From Diphasiastrum complanatum (taxonomy: Eukaryota > Streptophyta > Lycopodiopsida > Lycopodiales > Lycopodiaceae): a stretch of DNA of 64,000 bases. Below, piece after piece: positions 32,010-47,933 of the stretch. The translations under genes were made by a program, and so were the position numbers. The notes beneath the pieces were generated by a model, which was not told the origin of the DNA, ran no database searches, and saw only the letters and a program-made list of their open reading frames with translations. The stretch spans positions 25,666,723-25,730,722 of the forward strand of contig CM055109.1 in assembly GCA_029204225.1 (NCBI GenBank), given 5' to 3'. Each line of letters starts with the position of its first letter. Within the stretch, counting starts at the first letter, position 1.

Positions 32010-32980
32010 TTCATTGCAGGACAGAAAGCCCCATCCTACATAACCCTTACAGGATCCCGAGGAAGTTCAATCAGCTCTCCAGATTCTCAGCGAGCTCTCC
32101 ACTCCACAAAATCGGCCAACGACAAGCTCCTCCCAGTCGCCTACAGCCAACACCACTCCAGACAGATCCATGCTTGGAATATGAGAAACAAGGAGGGAAA
32201 CAGCTGTGAATAGCATGTTTTAGTTTGGTTGCGCTTTCCAGGCAAACCAACACTCGGGCGGGCGGTTCAGCAGCAGGGAGCAGAACAACTGTCCAAATGA
32301 CCCGATTTCCACTAACTCGTGGCCACCAACGCTGCACAGCAGGCTCTCTTCAACCACTGTTCACAATTTCAGATGACAGGGTTACCTATTCACATAAGTT
32401 TCATTCCTAAGCACATATGCAGCTACATATTGCAGAGAAATGTTTCTCATGGAACTCAAGCTCATGCAATCAACTATTCCAAACAATCATAATCGTTTCA
32501 ACAGGGAATAATTAACAGATCAGGGTGCTCCAACCTCTACAATCTTGCCTTTTTCTGCCAAAAATTAGAGAGCAATCACTCAACAATATCCAAACTCTGT
32601 TCACAGCTTTGCATGCTCTTTTAGTTCCAGAGGATTAGTTCTAAATTTACAAATCAATCAATTAAGTTCAAGCTCCCAACCGTAGTAAGTCTATTGATTC
32701 CAGTTCTGAATTTACAAATCCTCATCATGCAATCAAAGCATTCTCAAGGTTCCAGGAATTTGATAATGAAGTCTACACTAATTCATAGCTTCTTTATGAA
32801 ATCAAACATGGCACTGTACCACCATATTTGACAAGCATGCTTCAAATTGGAATTAGTGACTCCAACTCCAAAATTTCCTTGAGAAATTAGCACTCCAACC
32901 AGGACGTAAATCCAAGTGCTTCCAACTTCCAATTCGGTGTAGAGCTTGTTTCCATCCCATCCAAGACCACATCTTAGCCG
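30791..32980. other. Non-genic stretch
   Basis: No gene recognised. A (GA)n run lies at about 31983-32009. Confidence 0.5.
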
Positions 32981-32981
32981 G

Positions 32982-32993
32982 GCTCTGATACCA
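32982..32993 (-). other. tRNA-Met primer-binding-site-like sequence
   Basis: GCTCTGATACCA is followed by ATGTAAAGACC. It has the arrangement PBS then LTR of a minus-strand element, but no second LTR or coding region was tied to it. A TATAAATAG on the plus strand near 33251 argues against a simple minus-strand LTR. Confidence 0.45.
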
Positions 32994-33479
32994 ATGTAAA
33001 GACCACTAGGGAAAACCCCTAAGATAAGGATATGATTACACAAGAGAGAATGTGGAGCAAAACCACCCAACCAATCCTAGATCCCTCTTGGAGAATTTTC
33101 CTGGATCTAGCCCCCAAGCCATGCCATGTGATAGCAAGAAAGAGCTCAACAATTAACCTAGGCCTAAGTCGTCGACAAAATAATCACTACCTCAATATAA
33201 AGAGTGTAGGATCATGTGCATGGCCACATGCAATCCCCATGCAGGTCAACTATAAATAGGTTACAGTGTGGATGATACACTATTATTCAATAACGATCTG
33301 AATCTGATGAAGGAAACAAAATGTGACCAAGGAGGACAAAATGACTGATATGGTACTGTCTCGGAATCGAAATTTTCTGAATTTGACCCAGTCGTCAGCA
33401 AACAGAGAAATCTCACAAACATATTGGAGAAGTATGGAATGGCCAACTGCAAGCCGAGCTACTTTCTACTCGACCTTGG

Positions 33480-34240
33480 CTAAAGTTGTCAAAGGAACAA
33501 TCTCCTCAAACTAAGGCAGAAAAGGAGGAGGTGAAGCAATATCCATTTCACTCCATCATCGGCTCACTGATGTATGCAATGATCTGCACTCGACCCGACA
33601 TTGCATATTCGACCAGTTCACTCAGCCAACTCCTATTGAATCCACCCATTGGAAAGCACTCAAAAAGGTCATGAAGTACATCTAGACAACCAAACATCTT
33701 AGCATCTGCTATGGAGGCAACCAACCTACCAACATACTTGAAGGATACACAGATGCGGATTGGGCAAGGGATATCGATACCAGAAGATTGACTTTTGAAT
33801 TTGTATTTTTATATAATCAAGACCCAATCTCGTGGAACAGCCAAAAGTAGACCTCAGTAGCATTATCATCGACCGAATGAGAATACACTGTTGCCACGAA
33901 TGGAAGGGAATCCTAGAGAGGATGATCCAGACCTTCCAGATGCAATATCTGCATCTGGAAGGTCTGGATCCAACAACCTTGCACAATCACATCCAACAAC
34001 CATCTTTTGTGACAACCAAGGCCCCATAGCTGTCTCTCTCAATCCGAGATTTCATTCTCAAAGCAAGCATACCAAAATCAGATATCACTATTTGAGAGAG
34101 AAAGTGCAAAGCAAAGAGGTATCCTTAGTCTATTGTAGGACAAAATCAATGGCAGTAGATTACCTCATGAAGGCTTGTCAAAGGAGCACCATCTCAGATT
34201 CAATGACATATGAGCCTTTGTACATTTTTCGATACTTGTA
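33480..34240 (+). pseudogene. Ty1/copia end of reverse transcriptase and RNase H (rearranged)
   Basis: The copia signature YPFHSIIGSLMYAMICTRPD (near 33540) is followed by IAYSTSSLSQ. RNase H sequence with DADWARD, DNQGPIAVSLNPRFHS and KIRYHYLREKVQS comes next. Several stops and frame changes break it. Compared with 0.36-0.88 kb it is the same family, but about 45 bp around the sequence encoding NKETIWLRHLL has been replaced by unrelated sequence with a perfect hairpin at 33924-33970. Confidence 0.85.
33924..33970. repeat. Perfect 21-bp inverted repeat with 5-nt loop
   Basis: Arms 33924-33944 and 33950-33970 are exact reverse complements, beginning GATCCAGACCTTCCAGATG; the loop is ATATC. The surrounding RNase H sequence is collinear with another copia copy, the hairpin is not. 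Confidence 0.95.
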
Positions 34241-34257
34241 AATTTTTATATTGTTGG

Positions 34258-36505
<2,248 letters not shown>

Positions 36506-37725
36506 CGCAGACCCTTCAACAATTTTAGAGTTGATACATAGTGATCTGTGTGGCCCCATGAGTATTCCATCTCTGGGTTCTACACTATATTTCATCACTT
36601 TTATCGATGACTATTCGAGATTCACCAGCACTATATTTCATCACTTTTATCGATGACTATTCAAAATTCACTATTCGAGATTCACCAGTACTATGTTCAT
36701 CAAGAACAAGTCTGAGACATTCAACTGCTTCAAAGAATTCAAGCAGTTTGTTGAGACATAGACTGATCAAAAGCTCAAGTCCCTATGCACAGATTGTGGG
36801 AGAAAATACATGTAAGATGAAATGTCTGACTATCTATCATCGTGTGGCATACATCGTGAGCTCACCACCAGCTATACGCCACAATAGAATGGAGTAGCCA
36901 AGAGGAAAAACCAAACATTACTCGATGCAATGCTATCAATGCTATCAAATGCTTATCTACCTAGGGATTTTGGGCTACCGCAATTTCAACAACTTGCTAT
37001 TTGTAGAACTACTCAAGCATAGAAGCAATCTACTCAAAGACTCCTTTCAAAGCCTACTATGGCTACAAGCCGATTCTGAAGCACCTTCATGTGTTTGATT
37101 ATCTTTGCTATGTGCAGATTCTTTCTGACTTGAGAAAGAAGCCTGATCTTGTCAGCTGAAGGAATATTTTTATCGGGTACTTGAGCTCGCACAAAGCCTA
37201 TCAAATCTATGATGTTGAAACAGGTCGATTGCAATGTCGTCTTTCTCGAAGACAAATCAAACAGAAGCAGCAAATGCAGGAGTTCATCCCAATGATTCCA
37301 ATTACCATCGATAGGCCTCGACCTATGATTGTTTTGCTAGTAATTGAAGATACCCCTATCACGCAACAAGGAGATCCATCTACTCAACAACCGAAAATAG
37401 TTCGAAGGTCTCATAAACTCCGACACAAACTTGATCAATACATTCCTCAGACATTTATAAGTCACGACGAGTTGTCCTTAGTAGTCGAAGCACTGTCGAG
37501 TTTGGATGCAGACAATTGGCATACATCCACGGATGCTCTTAGAAGAAAAACAAGACCTGGTGTCTTGTCGAACCTCCTCTGAATGCAAAGATCATCTAAT
37601 TCAGACGGTTCAATAGCCAGATGAAAAGCTCAATTAGTTGTCAAAGTCTATGAACAAGTTTATGGGATTGACTGCACTAAGACCTTCAATCCAATGGTAA
37701 AGCATCAGTCCGATAAATAGATGAT
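36506..37725 (+). pseudogene. Ty1/copia integrase and start of reverse transcriptase (broken)
   Basis: The integrase core begins ILELIHSDLCGPMSIPSLGS, then ITFIDDYSRFT (near 36600), which is duplicated in tandem: about 45 bp carrying the DDYSRFT-coding sequence occurs twice, with a further partial copy. It continues through a GVAKRKNQTLLDAMLS-like stretch, TPFKAYYGYKPILKHLHVF and IGYLSSHKAYQIYDVETGR (integrase C-terminus). Near 37580-37725 it reaches the start of reverse transcriptase (YEQVYGIDCTKTFNPMVKHQ). Many stops and frameshifts. Confidence 0.85.
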
Positions 37726-38494
37726 CATTATAGAAGAACAAAAACAGAGTAAATCAGAGGAGGACTCATAGAGTTCTATTAAGTGTTTTGTTTCGAGTAT
37801 TGCTAGCACTTACTGCTTATTAGCGGAAGTGCATCAAATAGAGTTATCAGTTGCTCAGAGATAGTTTAGAGTGCGCGGTTTCATCAAGTAACTGATAAAT
37901 CTCTTATGGTTTTGTATGTTGCTGCAATATTTATCATGAATGTTATCAAAGGTACATGATTGTCTCTATCTTTCCCATAAACTTTACGTTTTTTTTGCCT
38001 CATGAATTCAAGCCACACTTCAATATTTAGGCTTATCATCATCTTCTCTTAATCATAGGCATATTCATGTTTTGCTCACCACTTTCTTGGCACATAGGTT
38101 GTTTCCTACATAAGCAGGGACCATGCGTAAAAAGTCAAGTAAATCGATTTTGCTATTTTGGAATGATGTTGTTCTATTTAATCAGTTAATTATTACATAG
38201 AACCTATCTACAAGATGTAAACCGTTGTCTACTTAGCAAGGTTATTAATTGAGCTCACCTTCTCCTTTTGTATACTATTCAATATATAATAAAATGCTCA
38301 GACTAGTTAAAACTTAGGCATATTACTATGAAATCAAGAAGAGCCATTTAGCCAATTTTCAAAAGATTATTTTGCAATCACTATTATTTCACTTTCTATA
38401 CATAATCATCACCAATTAGCTTCCAATAGTGGATTTTACACTCAAAGGTACAACGTAAAGGTAATAATCAAATGAATTTGTATGTGCCACAATG
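37726..38494. other. Non-genic stretch
   Basis: AT-rich sequence with no recognised gene; part may be decayed copia sequence. It ends where the inverted duplication arm begins. Confidence 0.45.
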
Positions 38495-39014
38495 ATGATG
38501 TAGATAGTGCATTATACTTACAATGTCAATTCTCAATGGAATCATGCGGACAACCTTTAAGCACCAATAAAATGACTTCATATGTGTCATAAGGAGTGAA
38601 TCTTTATTGAATAAATGGCATACCTAATTTGAGAATACATGAGGAAATATAGCAAAGCTTTGTTGAGGTTTACTCAAAAAATGAGATTGCTCATACTTAG
38701 GATGCTGAAATTACGTTTAGCGAGTTGAATGCATATGACACATGGGCTAATGTAAAACTTAAAGCTCAAACATATTAATATATGGCCACTTAAATTGATC
38801 TACTTCCTTGATCTCAAGGCTAGGAGAAAAAGTAGCTTATATCTTCTACACGCTACAAAGAATTGACACAGAGATGATCGGCATGAGCTGGTTGAGAGCT
38901 TCTTCGTAGATGCAACTCTAATCACTAGCACTACTACTTTTGCACCAAAAACCATTATTTTATATTTGGGTTTTGTGGCTGGAAGTAAGACGCTAATGGG
39001 CGTTTGGACAATTA

Positions 39015-40947
<1,933 letters not shown>

Positions 40948-41017
40948 CCAGCTTGTGGTACTGACCTAACGCTTAATGGCCTAATAACAATAATAATGCA
41001 CTACAAGCTGCACAAAA

Positions 41018-41155
41018 GCTCTAAGTCTGCTCTGCGTTCAATTGAAGCAGCTGCTGTGGACAGGAGCCAGAGCACAAATGATTGGCTCAGGGTCGCTCTA
41101 AGTCTGCTCTGCTGTTCGATTGAAGCAGCTGCTGTGGACAGGAGCCAGAGCAAGT
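41018..41155. repeat. 77-bp tandem duplication in the leader of protease copy A
   Basis: Units starting at 41018 and 41095 share GCTCTAAGTCTGCTCTG and AAGCAGCTGCTGTGGACAG. The corresponding leader of copy B (near 51910-51965) has a single unit. Confidence 0.9.
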
Positions 41156-41739
41156 ACCAGTGCTGCCTGAAAAGCCACCAAGTTGCTTGATTTATACAAG
41201 AGATCAACAGAAGGAATGAGAATTTGAATCTGGCATAAGTTTTTTAAATCATACAGTACCATTTGTTGTGAATTAGCCTACCTTAGACTACACCAGAATC
41301 AAAATTCATTAAATTCAACAAGGCTGCCTATAAATTCAACTACCCAAAACAGATGATTAAACTACAATTCACGCATGAGAGATGTGAGGAAGGAAGAGTG
41401 CACGCCAAGATGTAAGGGAAGGAAGCATCATGGTGCAAAAGCTCATGCGTCCCTCAATTTGGAGCTTGGCGTGCCTAACAGGCCATCAGAGGATGAGGTC
41501 CCTTATACAAGAGGCAATGTGCATTGTGCATACCTTTTTTGTTATGTTTGTTGTTTTATGATTGAGCTACCACTTGAAAGCCATATTTATCGTTGCTATA
41601 GAATCTATAATTGGGTCAAGTACACGCTTGTTCAACGTCATGGAAGAAGCCCATGATGGGAGTGGCATGCACAATCTAGTCTTCCTTGGACAAAAATCAC
41701 ATCATGGTGTGGGTTTTTTTTTTTTCCCTGTATTCTTAG

Positions 41740-42205
41740 CAGACCACCTGAGAGGTATATCGACGTGTCTGCAGCCTTTCTTGTTCAGGAACCAACGTCT
41801 GTCCAAGAGGCACTCAGTCATCCTGATTCAGATCTCTAGAAAGAAGCTATGGATAAAGAGTATTCATCTGTTATCAAGAACCAGACATGGACAATTGTCG
41901 AATTACCTGCTAGCAAAAATGTAGTTGATTGCAAATGGATTTTCAAAGTCAAGTACAATGTAGATGGAAGCATCAACAGGAGAAAGGCACGACTTGTCGC
42001 CAGAGGATTTTCTCAGGTATACAACGTCTATTACACTGAGACCTTCAGTCCAGTAGTCAAACATTCTTCTATCAAACTTTTGCTATCATTTGTCACTGCA
42101 GCAGATTTGGAAATACATCAAATGGATGTACAGACCACATATCTCAATGGAGTTATCATAGAAGACATTTACATGGTGCAACCCGAAGGTTATATTATCG
42201 AGGCT
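41740..42205 (+). pseudogene. Ty1/copia reverse transcriptase fragment
   Basis: The start of a copia reverse transcriptase: MDKEYSSVIKNQTWTIVELP, then CKWIFKVKYNVDGSINRRKA, RLVARGFSQVY, ETFSPVVKHSSIKLLLSF, HQMDVQTTYLNGVIIEDIYM and VQPEGYI. It is open for about 120 codons but ends abruptly near 42205 before the YVDD box. It is closely related to the copies at 57.4 and 62.3 kb. It lies next to the inner edge of the left duplication arm. Confidence 0.9.
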
Positions 42206-42900
42206 AAACACAATCATGCACCTTTTTCGCATTTCTCGCCTGTTCCCATTTGCGAGTAAATATGCAGAGTCGCATTTTTTGCTTTTTCCAAAGGGCCTCA
42301 AATGTTAAGGAAATGACTCTGGCAAAGTGTGGGGCTACTCTAAATGAGATTTTAAGGCACTGTCGAATTTTTCGCAAAATGTCGACACTGTCACCTTTTT
42401 GCGACACCGCCTACCTGTGTGGTAGTTTTAGTTCATTTTTGCAGAGTGACAGTTTTGGTTCATTTATGCAGACAGACTGTTTACGACCAATTTCCACCGC
42501 TTATCAGCAATCACTGAGAAGGAGCTGGATGGATGCCAGTGGACACCAGCCAACTGGCGATCGCATTTGACGACCCAATTGCTTAGTATATATAGCTATT
42601 CATATTCATACAATTTTCAGGTTGAAGAAGTTATCAAAGAAGTTCAAAAGGTCAGCAAGTATTGAATAGCTAGCTCTCTCTCTCTCTCTCTCTCTCAAGT
42701 CTGCGAGCTTGAACACTCTTGAGCATTCTAGCTCACTTCTTTGAGTTGTTTTAGAGATTGCTATTGTGCTACTGCTTATCAGTATTGCGCTTAATTCAGA
42801 CGGCTTCGATCCGCAACTTATTGTACTCATTTACTTCTGCTTCGTTTTCATACTAAATCAATACTATCCTTTATTGCATTCAGCTTCGTCTCAGAATGTA
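42206..42900. mobile_element. LTR-like sequence with TATA box
   Basis: Follows the copia fragment. It has GCACCTTTTTCGCATTT-type words like the LTR region at 62.8-63.1 kb, a TATATATAG box near 42588 and a CT run at 42671-42698. Ends are not defined, so the LTR call is tentative. Confidence 0.4.
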
Positions 42901-42916
42901 TGCATTTTTGTAGTTC

Positions 42917-42993
42917 TTCGCGACTAATTATTTGTCTTGTGATTTACGACCAATTATTTGTCTAGTGTTTCGCAACAAATTATTTGTCTGCTG
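42917..42993. repeat. Tandem repeat, about three 26-bp units
   Basis: Each unit ends in AATTATTTGTCT with a variable GCGACT, ACGACC or GCAACA start. Confidence 0.8.
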
Positions 42994-43231
42994 TTTTCGA
43001 TGCTTTATTGTTTGGCTACGTAATCACTTAGTATCTAGTGATTTCAAAATTAGTTGCTAAAGATTGAACGTGATTTTATCACTATTGCTTTGTTCAATTT
43101 TTGATAGGCATAGTCATGCATTAAGAAAGAGCAATATAGTTTATTCCACCATGCACGAAAAGTTTTCTTTCTAGACGTTTCAATTATTTTCATTTGAGTT
43201 CGTTTCCTTTCGAGTTCGACCTATCTTCTGC

Positions 43232-43232
<1 letters not shown>

Positions 43233-43327
<95 letters not shown>
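43233..43327. repeat. (CT)n microsatellite, about 46 units
   Basis: A pure CT dinucleotide tract of about 94 bp. Confidence 0.98.
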
Positions 43328-43330
<3 letters not shown>

Positions 43331-44181
43331 ACTCCATTTGACTATGCTAATCCTGGTTTAAATCTCTTCTTTCAACTCCATCAAGAGCATCAAAGTGTTT
43401 AGGACATACTCGAACCTATAAGGTGCCAACTAAGAAGGTATTAGAATAAATTCAAACTTTGTTTTTTTGGGGGTTCTTGGGAGAGGCAATAACTTATACC
43501 TCAAGCAACCTTGTTCCACAGTTGAGATTCATCATCTATTAGGTCTCATGGTCGAACGGTGAGCATTCACACTTGTATGTGCCTCTAAGCCACAAAAAAA
43601 AAGTATTTATATGAGGGTGGAGTAGCGCTAGACTCCTACCCTCATTCTTCTTCTTCTCTTCTTCTTCTTCCAATCTTGGTATTTGATGTGAATAAGTCAT
43701 TGTGATAAGCAAATAGGATTGAAACCTACAATGGAGCACTAGACTACAAGCTTTCAACTTGATCATTGATACTCCTAAAAGCGACCTTCCAGGTATGGAA
43801 CTGACTGTTGGTCAGCGAACTACATGGATTCACTTTGCATACTTTGCTTTATTGCAAATGCGGTTTACATTGTGTACATTGCTTTCATAGCCATTGGAGC
43901 AAGTCATTTGTTGTCCATACTTTCACATTTTTATTACAATTACAACAGCAGATCGTTGTTTCACATAGTAACGACCACATTTTTTGAGTAAATTCCATCA
44001 TGCCTTACAATGCTACATTCTGATGGAAATGCGCCCTCTAAAATGATACTTTTTTGCAGTTGTAGGTAGTTGGTTTGGTAGTAAGTTATTGATGCAAAAT
44101 GCGGCCAAAGGTAGATCGTTGCATATGTAGGCATATTTTCCAATAGGTACTTATGAATGCTTGTGCTATTGTGCATACTAT
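43328..44181. other. Non-genic stretch left of the young copia element
   Basis: No gene seen; short CTT repeats near 43645-43670. The last bases, ACTAT (44177-44181), are the left flank of the copia insertion. Confidence 0.5.
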
Positions 44182-44916
44182 TGAATTTCACACATGTGGA
44201 CTGTCCACTACATGTACTTGTGATAACCTAAGGTGTGTAGATGCACCAAGATCAAGACTAGATTGAGATTCAAGATCAATCTTGAATCCTATGGCAAAAA
44301 CACACTACTACATGCATTCAATCACTTCCAACTCTCACTCACACGTGTGGGAAGTATTAAAAAAATAATCTAAGTAAAAACAAGCTGCTCTCCTCGGGTA
44401 GAGAGAGAAAAATGCATCATGAGCTCTCGGGTAGAGAGAGAAAGCTAGAAATCCAATAACTCACAAAATCCATGAAATCACCAAATCAATTAGCTTCAAA
44501 ATGAGGAGTACAATGATACTAGTAGGTCCACGAGCTACCACTATGCTTAACTATGATTGGACCATATTTTGTCACCTCTTGATCCTATTGGATCATTGAT
44601 CCATGCACCTCTTAATTCTATTGGACTATATTCAAGCACACCTCAATTTCCTATTGGACCTTACAAGGTTCCACCTCTAAATCCTATTGGACTTCTTGGA
44701 ATTCATCAAACAAAAACTTTACACTTGTCTACACTCTAATTGGCAAGTGTTTAGCCTCTTACTCTATTTTGTCTCAATAGTGGCATTACAAGTGGAAATG
44801 CATAATTTGCCATCTATGCCAAATTTATTCCTATCAACATCCTACACCTAGATGCTTGATGTAAAAAACATAAGACCCCTATATCTAACATAGATAATCT
44901 TTTTCAATTCTTCACA
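44182..44916 (-). mobile_element. 3' LTR of young minus-strand copia element (735 bp)
   Basis: Plus-strand ends are TGAATTTCACAC and AATTCTTCACA (TG...CA). It has the same length as the LTR at 49511-50245, with about seven mismatches seen by eye. The polypurine tract at its right edge identifies it as the 3' LTR of the minus-strand element. Confidence 0.95.
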
Positions 44917-44930
44917 CTCCTCCTAAAAAA
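44917..44930 (-). other. Polypurine tract of young copia element
   Basis: The plus strand reads CTCCTCCTAAAAAA, so the minus strand reads TTTTTTAGGAGGAG next to the LTR start TGTGAAG. Confidence 0.8.
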
Positions 44931-44934
44931 TTAC

Positions 44935-45549
44935 CTATGAAGATTTGAGCATTGATCTTGATATAACTCCAAGATTAGATCTATGCTTGATGAAAGCACT
45001 TTTGCTCAAAGGCTTGGTGAGTAGATCGGCAATACAAGAGGACGAGTTGACATGCTCCAAATAGATTTCTCCTCCAATAAGCTTTTCTCTCACAAAATGG
45101 TGTGCCACTTCTATGTGCTTGCTTCTTGCATGAAATATGGGATTATTGGCAAGAGCTTGGGCCGAGATGTTATCACACTTGATCATTGGTAGATCATCCT
45201 CCTTGATGCACTTTAGTTCCATTAATAACCTCTTGATCCAAAGCACTTCTTTGGTAGTTGTAGTGAGTGCTTTGTACTCGGCCTCACATGAAGCGAGAGA
45301 TATAGTATCTTGCTTTTTGGAAAGCCAAGATATTAGATTGCCTCCAAGAAAGATAGTGTATGCACTAATAGACTTTTGATCCATCTTGTCACTTGCAAAG
45401 TCCGAATCCGAGTAGCCAATAATGGATAGATCTTCACTTTTATATAGTAGACCATAATCACAAGATGAAGATACATATCTTAGAATCCTCTTGGCCATAT
45501 TCCAATGATGGATCTTAGGATCTTGCATAAATTGACTCAATTTGTGCAC
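44935..45549 (-). pseudogene. Copia RNase H (end of pol) of young element
   Basis: The C-terminal 204 codons of pol: VHKLSQFMQDPKIHHWNMAK, then GYSDSDFASDK, SWLSKKQDTISLASCEAEYK, KCDNISAQALANNPIFH, RSKHIEVAHHFVREK and ADLLTKPLS, a complete copia RNase H domain. It overlaps the end of the preceding pol frame in another frame. The expected RPDVxYAVHKLSQF is damaged between RLDV and VHKLSQ, so a small deletion or frameshift separates it from the reverse transcriptase. Confidence 0.9.
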
Positions 45550-47933
45550 ACATCGAGCCTAGTAATGGTAAGCCAAATCAAGGAGCCTACAAGACTCCTA
45601 AAAAGTGTGATGTCCTCAAAGGATCTTTCATCACCTTTATTAGGATCTTTTACAATTTGCTCCATTGGAGTATCTATGCTCTTAGAATTTTCCATATGGA
45701 ATTTTTTCAACATAGAGTGAGCATATCTAGATTGGCATATAAAGACATGATTTTCATAAAAATTAATTTCTAGGCCTAATATGTAATGTATCTCTCCTAG
45801 ATCTTGCATTTTAAACTCACATCCAAGTGCTAGCTTGGTTTCATCAACTAGCTTGATACAACTTCCACAAAGAATAATGTCATCAACATAAATTAGAAGA
45901 ATGACAATATTGCTATCAACAAACTTTAGATACATGGAAGGATCATAGTCACTAAGAGTAAATCCTAGTGAGATAAGAAAAGAGTTAAGTCTTGAATACC
46001 ATGATCTTGGTGCTTGCTTGAGTCCATAAAGACTTTTGAAGAGCAAGCACACTTTGGACTCATCCTTGACGAATCCTTGAGGTTGTTCCATATAGATCTC
46101 CTCCTCAAGATAACCATTTAGAAAAGCATTGGATACATCTAATTGGAACACCTTCCACTTGAAAAAACAAGCAAGAGAAATAAGAATTCTTATTGTCACC
46201 ATCTTTGCAACAGGTGCAAAGGTCTCCTCATAATCAAGACCATGGATTTGAGCAAATCCTTTGGCACATAATCTTGCTTTATGCTTGTTGATGGTGCCAT
46301 CATGATTGAATTTGATCCGAAATACCCACTTGCAACCAATCACATGCTTGTTGGATGGAGGATCCACAAGCTCCCAAGTATTGTTGGTGATCAATGCATC
46401 ATACTCTTGCTTCATGGCATCATAGCACTCCTTGGTATTGAGTGCCTTTTGTACATTCTTTGGCTCTATATGAGAGACATAAAAAACATAATTAGTGGAA
46501 TCAAGATCCACTTGTTTGTCTTTGTCAACATATGAGAGCCTCTTAGGCTCGGATCTATCTCTCATGGATCTTCTTGGTGAAAAAATCCGAGGAGAGTCTT
46601 CTTCAAATCTCGACCCCATCACATCATAATTGTCTTCAAAATCAATAATTGATGATGCATCCATAGATTTCTTGATCTCGGCCTCTTCAGATGATGAGTG
46701 TTGATCTTCATGAAAGACAACATCTCTACTTTCAATAACTTGAGAAGTAGAGAGTATAAAGACTCTATAGGCCTTCTTGGTGGATGAGTATCCAACCATG
46801 ATCCCTTTGCATGCACTAGGATCTTCCTTCTTCCTTGTTTCCAAGGGAATATGGACAAAGCATAAGCATCCAAAAACTCTAAGGTGATCAACCTTAGGCT
46901 TCTTCAAAAATAAGATTTCATATGGTGACTTTCCTCCAAGAGCTATATGTGGGAGCCTATTGCAAAGATAATTTGCACAATTAATGGCTTCTCCCCAAAA
47001 ATCTTTGGGCAAAGATGCCTCAATTCTCATAGACTTTGCACATTCATATAGAGATCTATTCTTTCTCTCGGCCACTCCATTTTGAGATGGAGAGTAGGCA
47101 CAAGAAAACTCTCTTTTAATGCCTTCAAGCTCACAAAAATCTTGAAATTTATTGGAGATATATTCACCACCTCCATCACTTCTAAGAGCTTTAATCTTGA
47201 ATGAGGATTGCTTCTCTACATAAGCTTTGAAAATAAGGAAATGATCAAACACCAAAGATTTTGAAGCAAGAAGATATATCCAAGTGAATCTTGTGTAATC
47301 ATCAATGAAAGTAACAAAACAAGTGGCTCCTCCCTTGCTTGTAGTTGATGAGAAATGCACATCCGAGTGGATTAACTCCAAAGGATGCTTGCTTTTGATA
47401 GAAGATCTTGTAAATGGATTTTTGTGAGATTTAGCAATAGCACAAGCCTCACAAGGCTTGATCTTTTTGGAGAATGACTTTGGCAAGCCAATAGCTTTGA
47501 ATTCTTTGATCATAGAGAGCATGGATTTGTAGTTGGGATGTCCCAACCTCCTATGCCATAATTCCTCCATAGAGAGCTTGTTCACAAGAGCAACATTACA
47601 AGCATTCACATACTCATTTGGATCTAGTTTATAGATGCCACCAAATCTAGGTCCAAATGCAAGTATCTCATCATTCTTCTTGATAGTGCAAGTATCAACA
47701 TTGAATTTTACATCAAGGCCATTATCAAGCAATTGGCCAACACTAATAAGATTCTTGGTAAGCTTAGGTACATAAAGAACTCTAGAGAGAGAAAGAACTT
47801 TAGAGGATGCAAGCTTTAAGGGAATGTTCCCTATGCCTTCAATAGGACATTCAAAATCATGTGCGGTGTATATTGATTTCTTGACTCCATCATAAGGTGC
47901 AATAGAAGAGAAAGAGTCCTTGGAGCTACACAT
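45537..47933 (-). pseudogene. Copia pol: integrase and reverse transcriptase of young element (798 codons)
   Basis: A long open frame covering the rest of the protease, integrase and reverse transcriptase. It begins with the protease sequence CSSKDSFSS just after the DSGASH motif, which lies in the overlapping gag frame. The GAG-pre-integrase zinc finger is HRRLGHPNYKSM and CEACAIAK. Integrase acidic residues lie in LIHSDVHFSS, RSDGGGEYISNKF and SQNGVAERKNRS. Reverse transcriptase shows CKWVFRIKFNHDGTINKHKA, QLDVSNAFLNGYLEEEIYM, LYGLKQAPRSWYSRL and the catalytic box LLIYVDDIILCG. It ends by frameshift at TRLDV. Apart from the two frame breaks at its ends it is uninterrupted. Confidence 0.93.
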
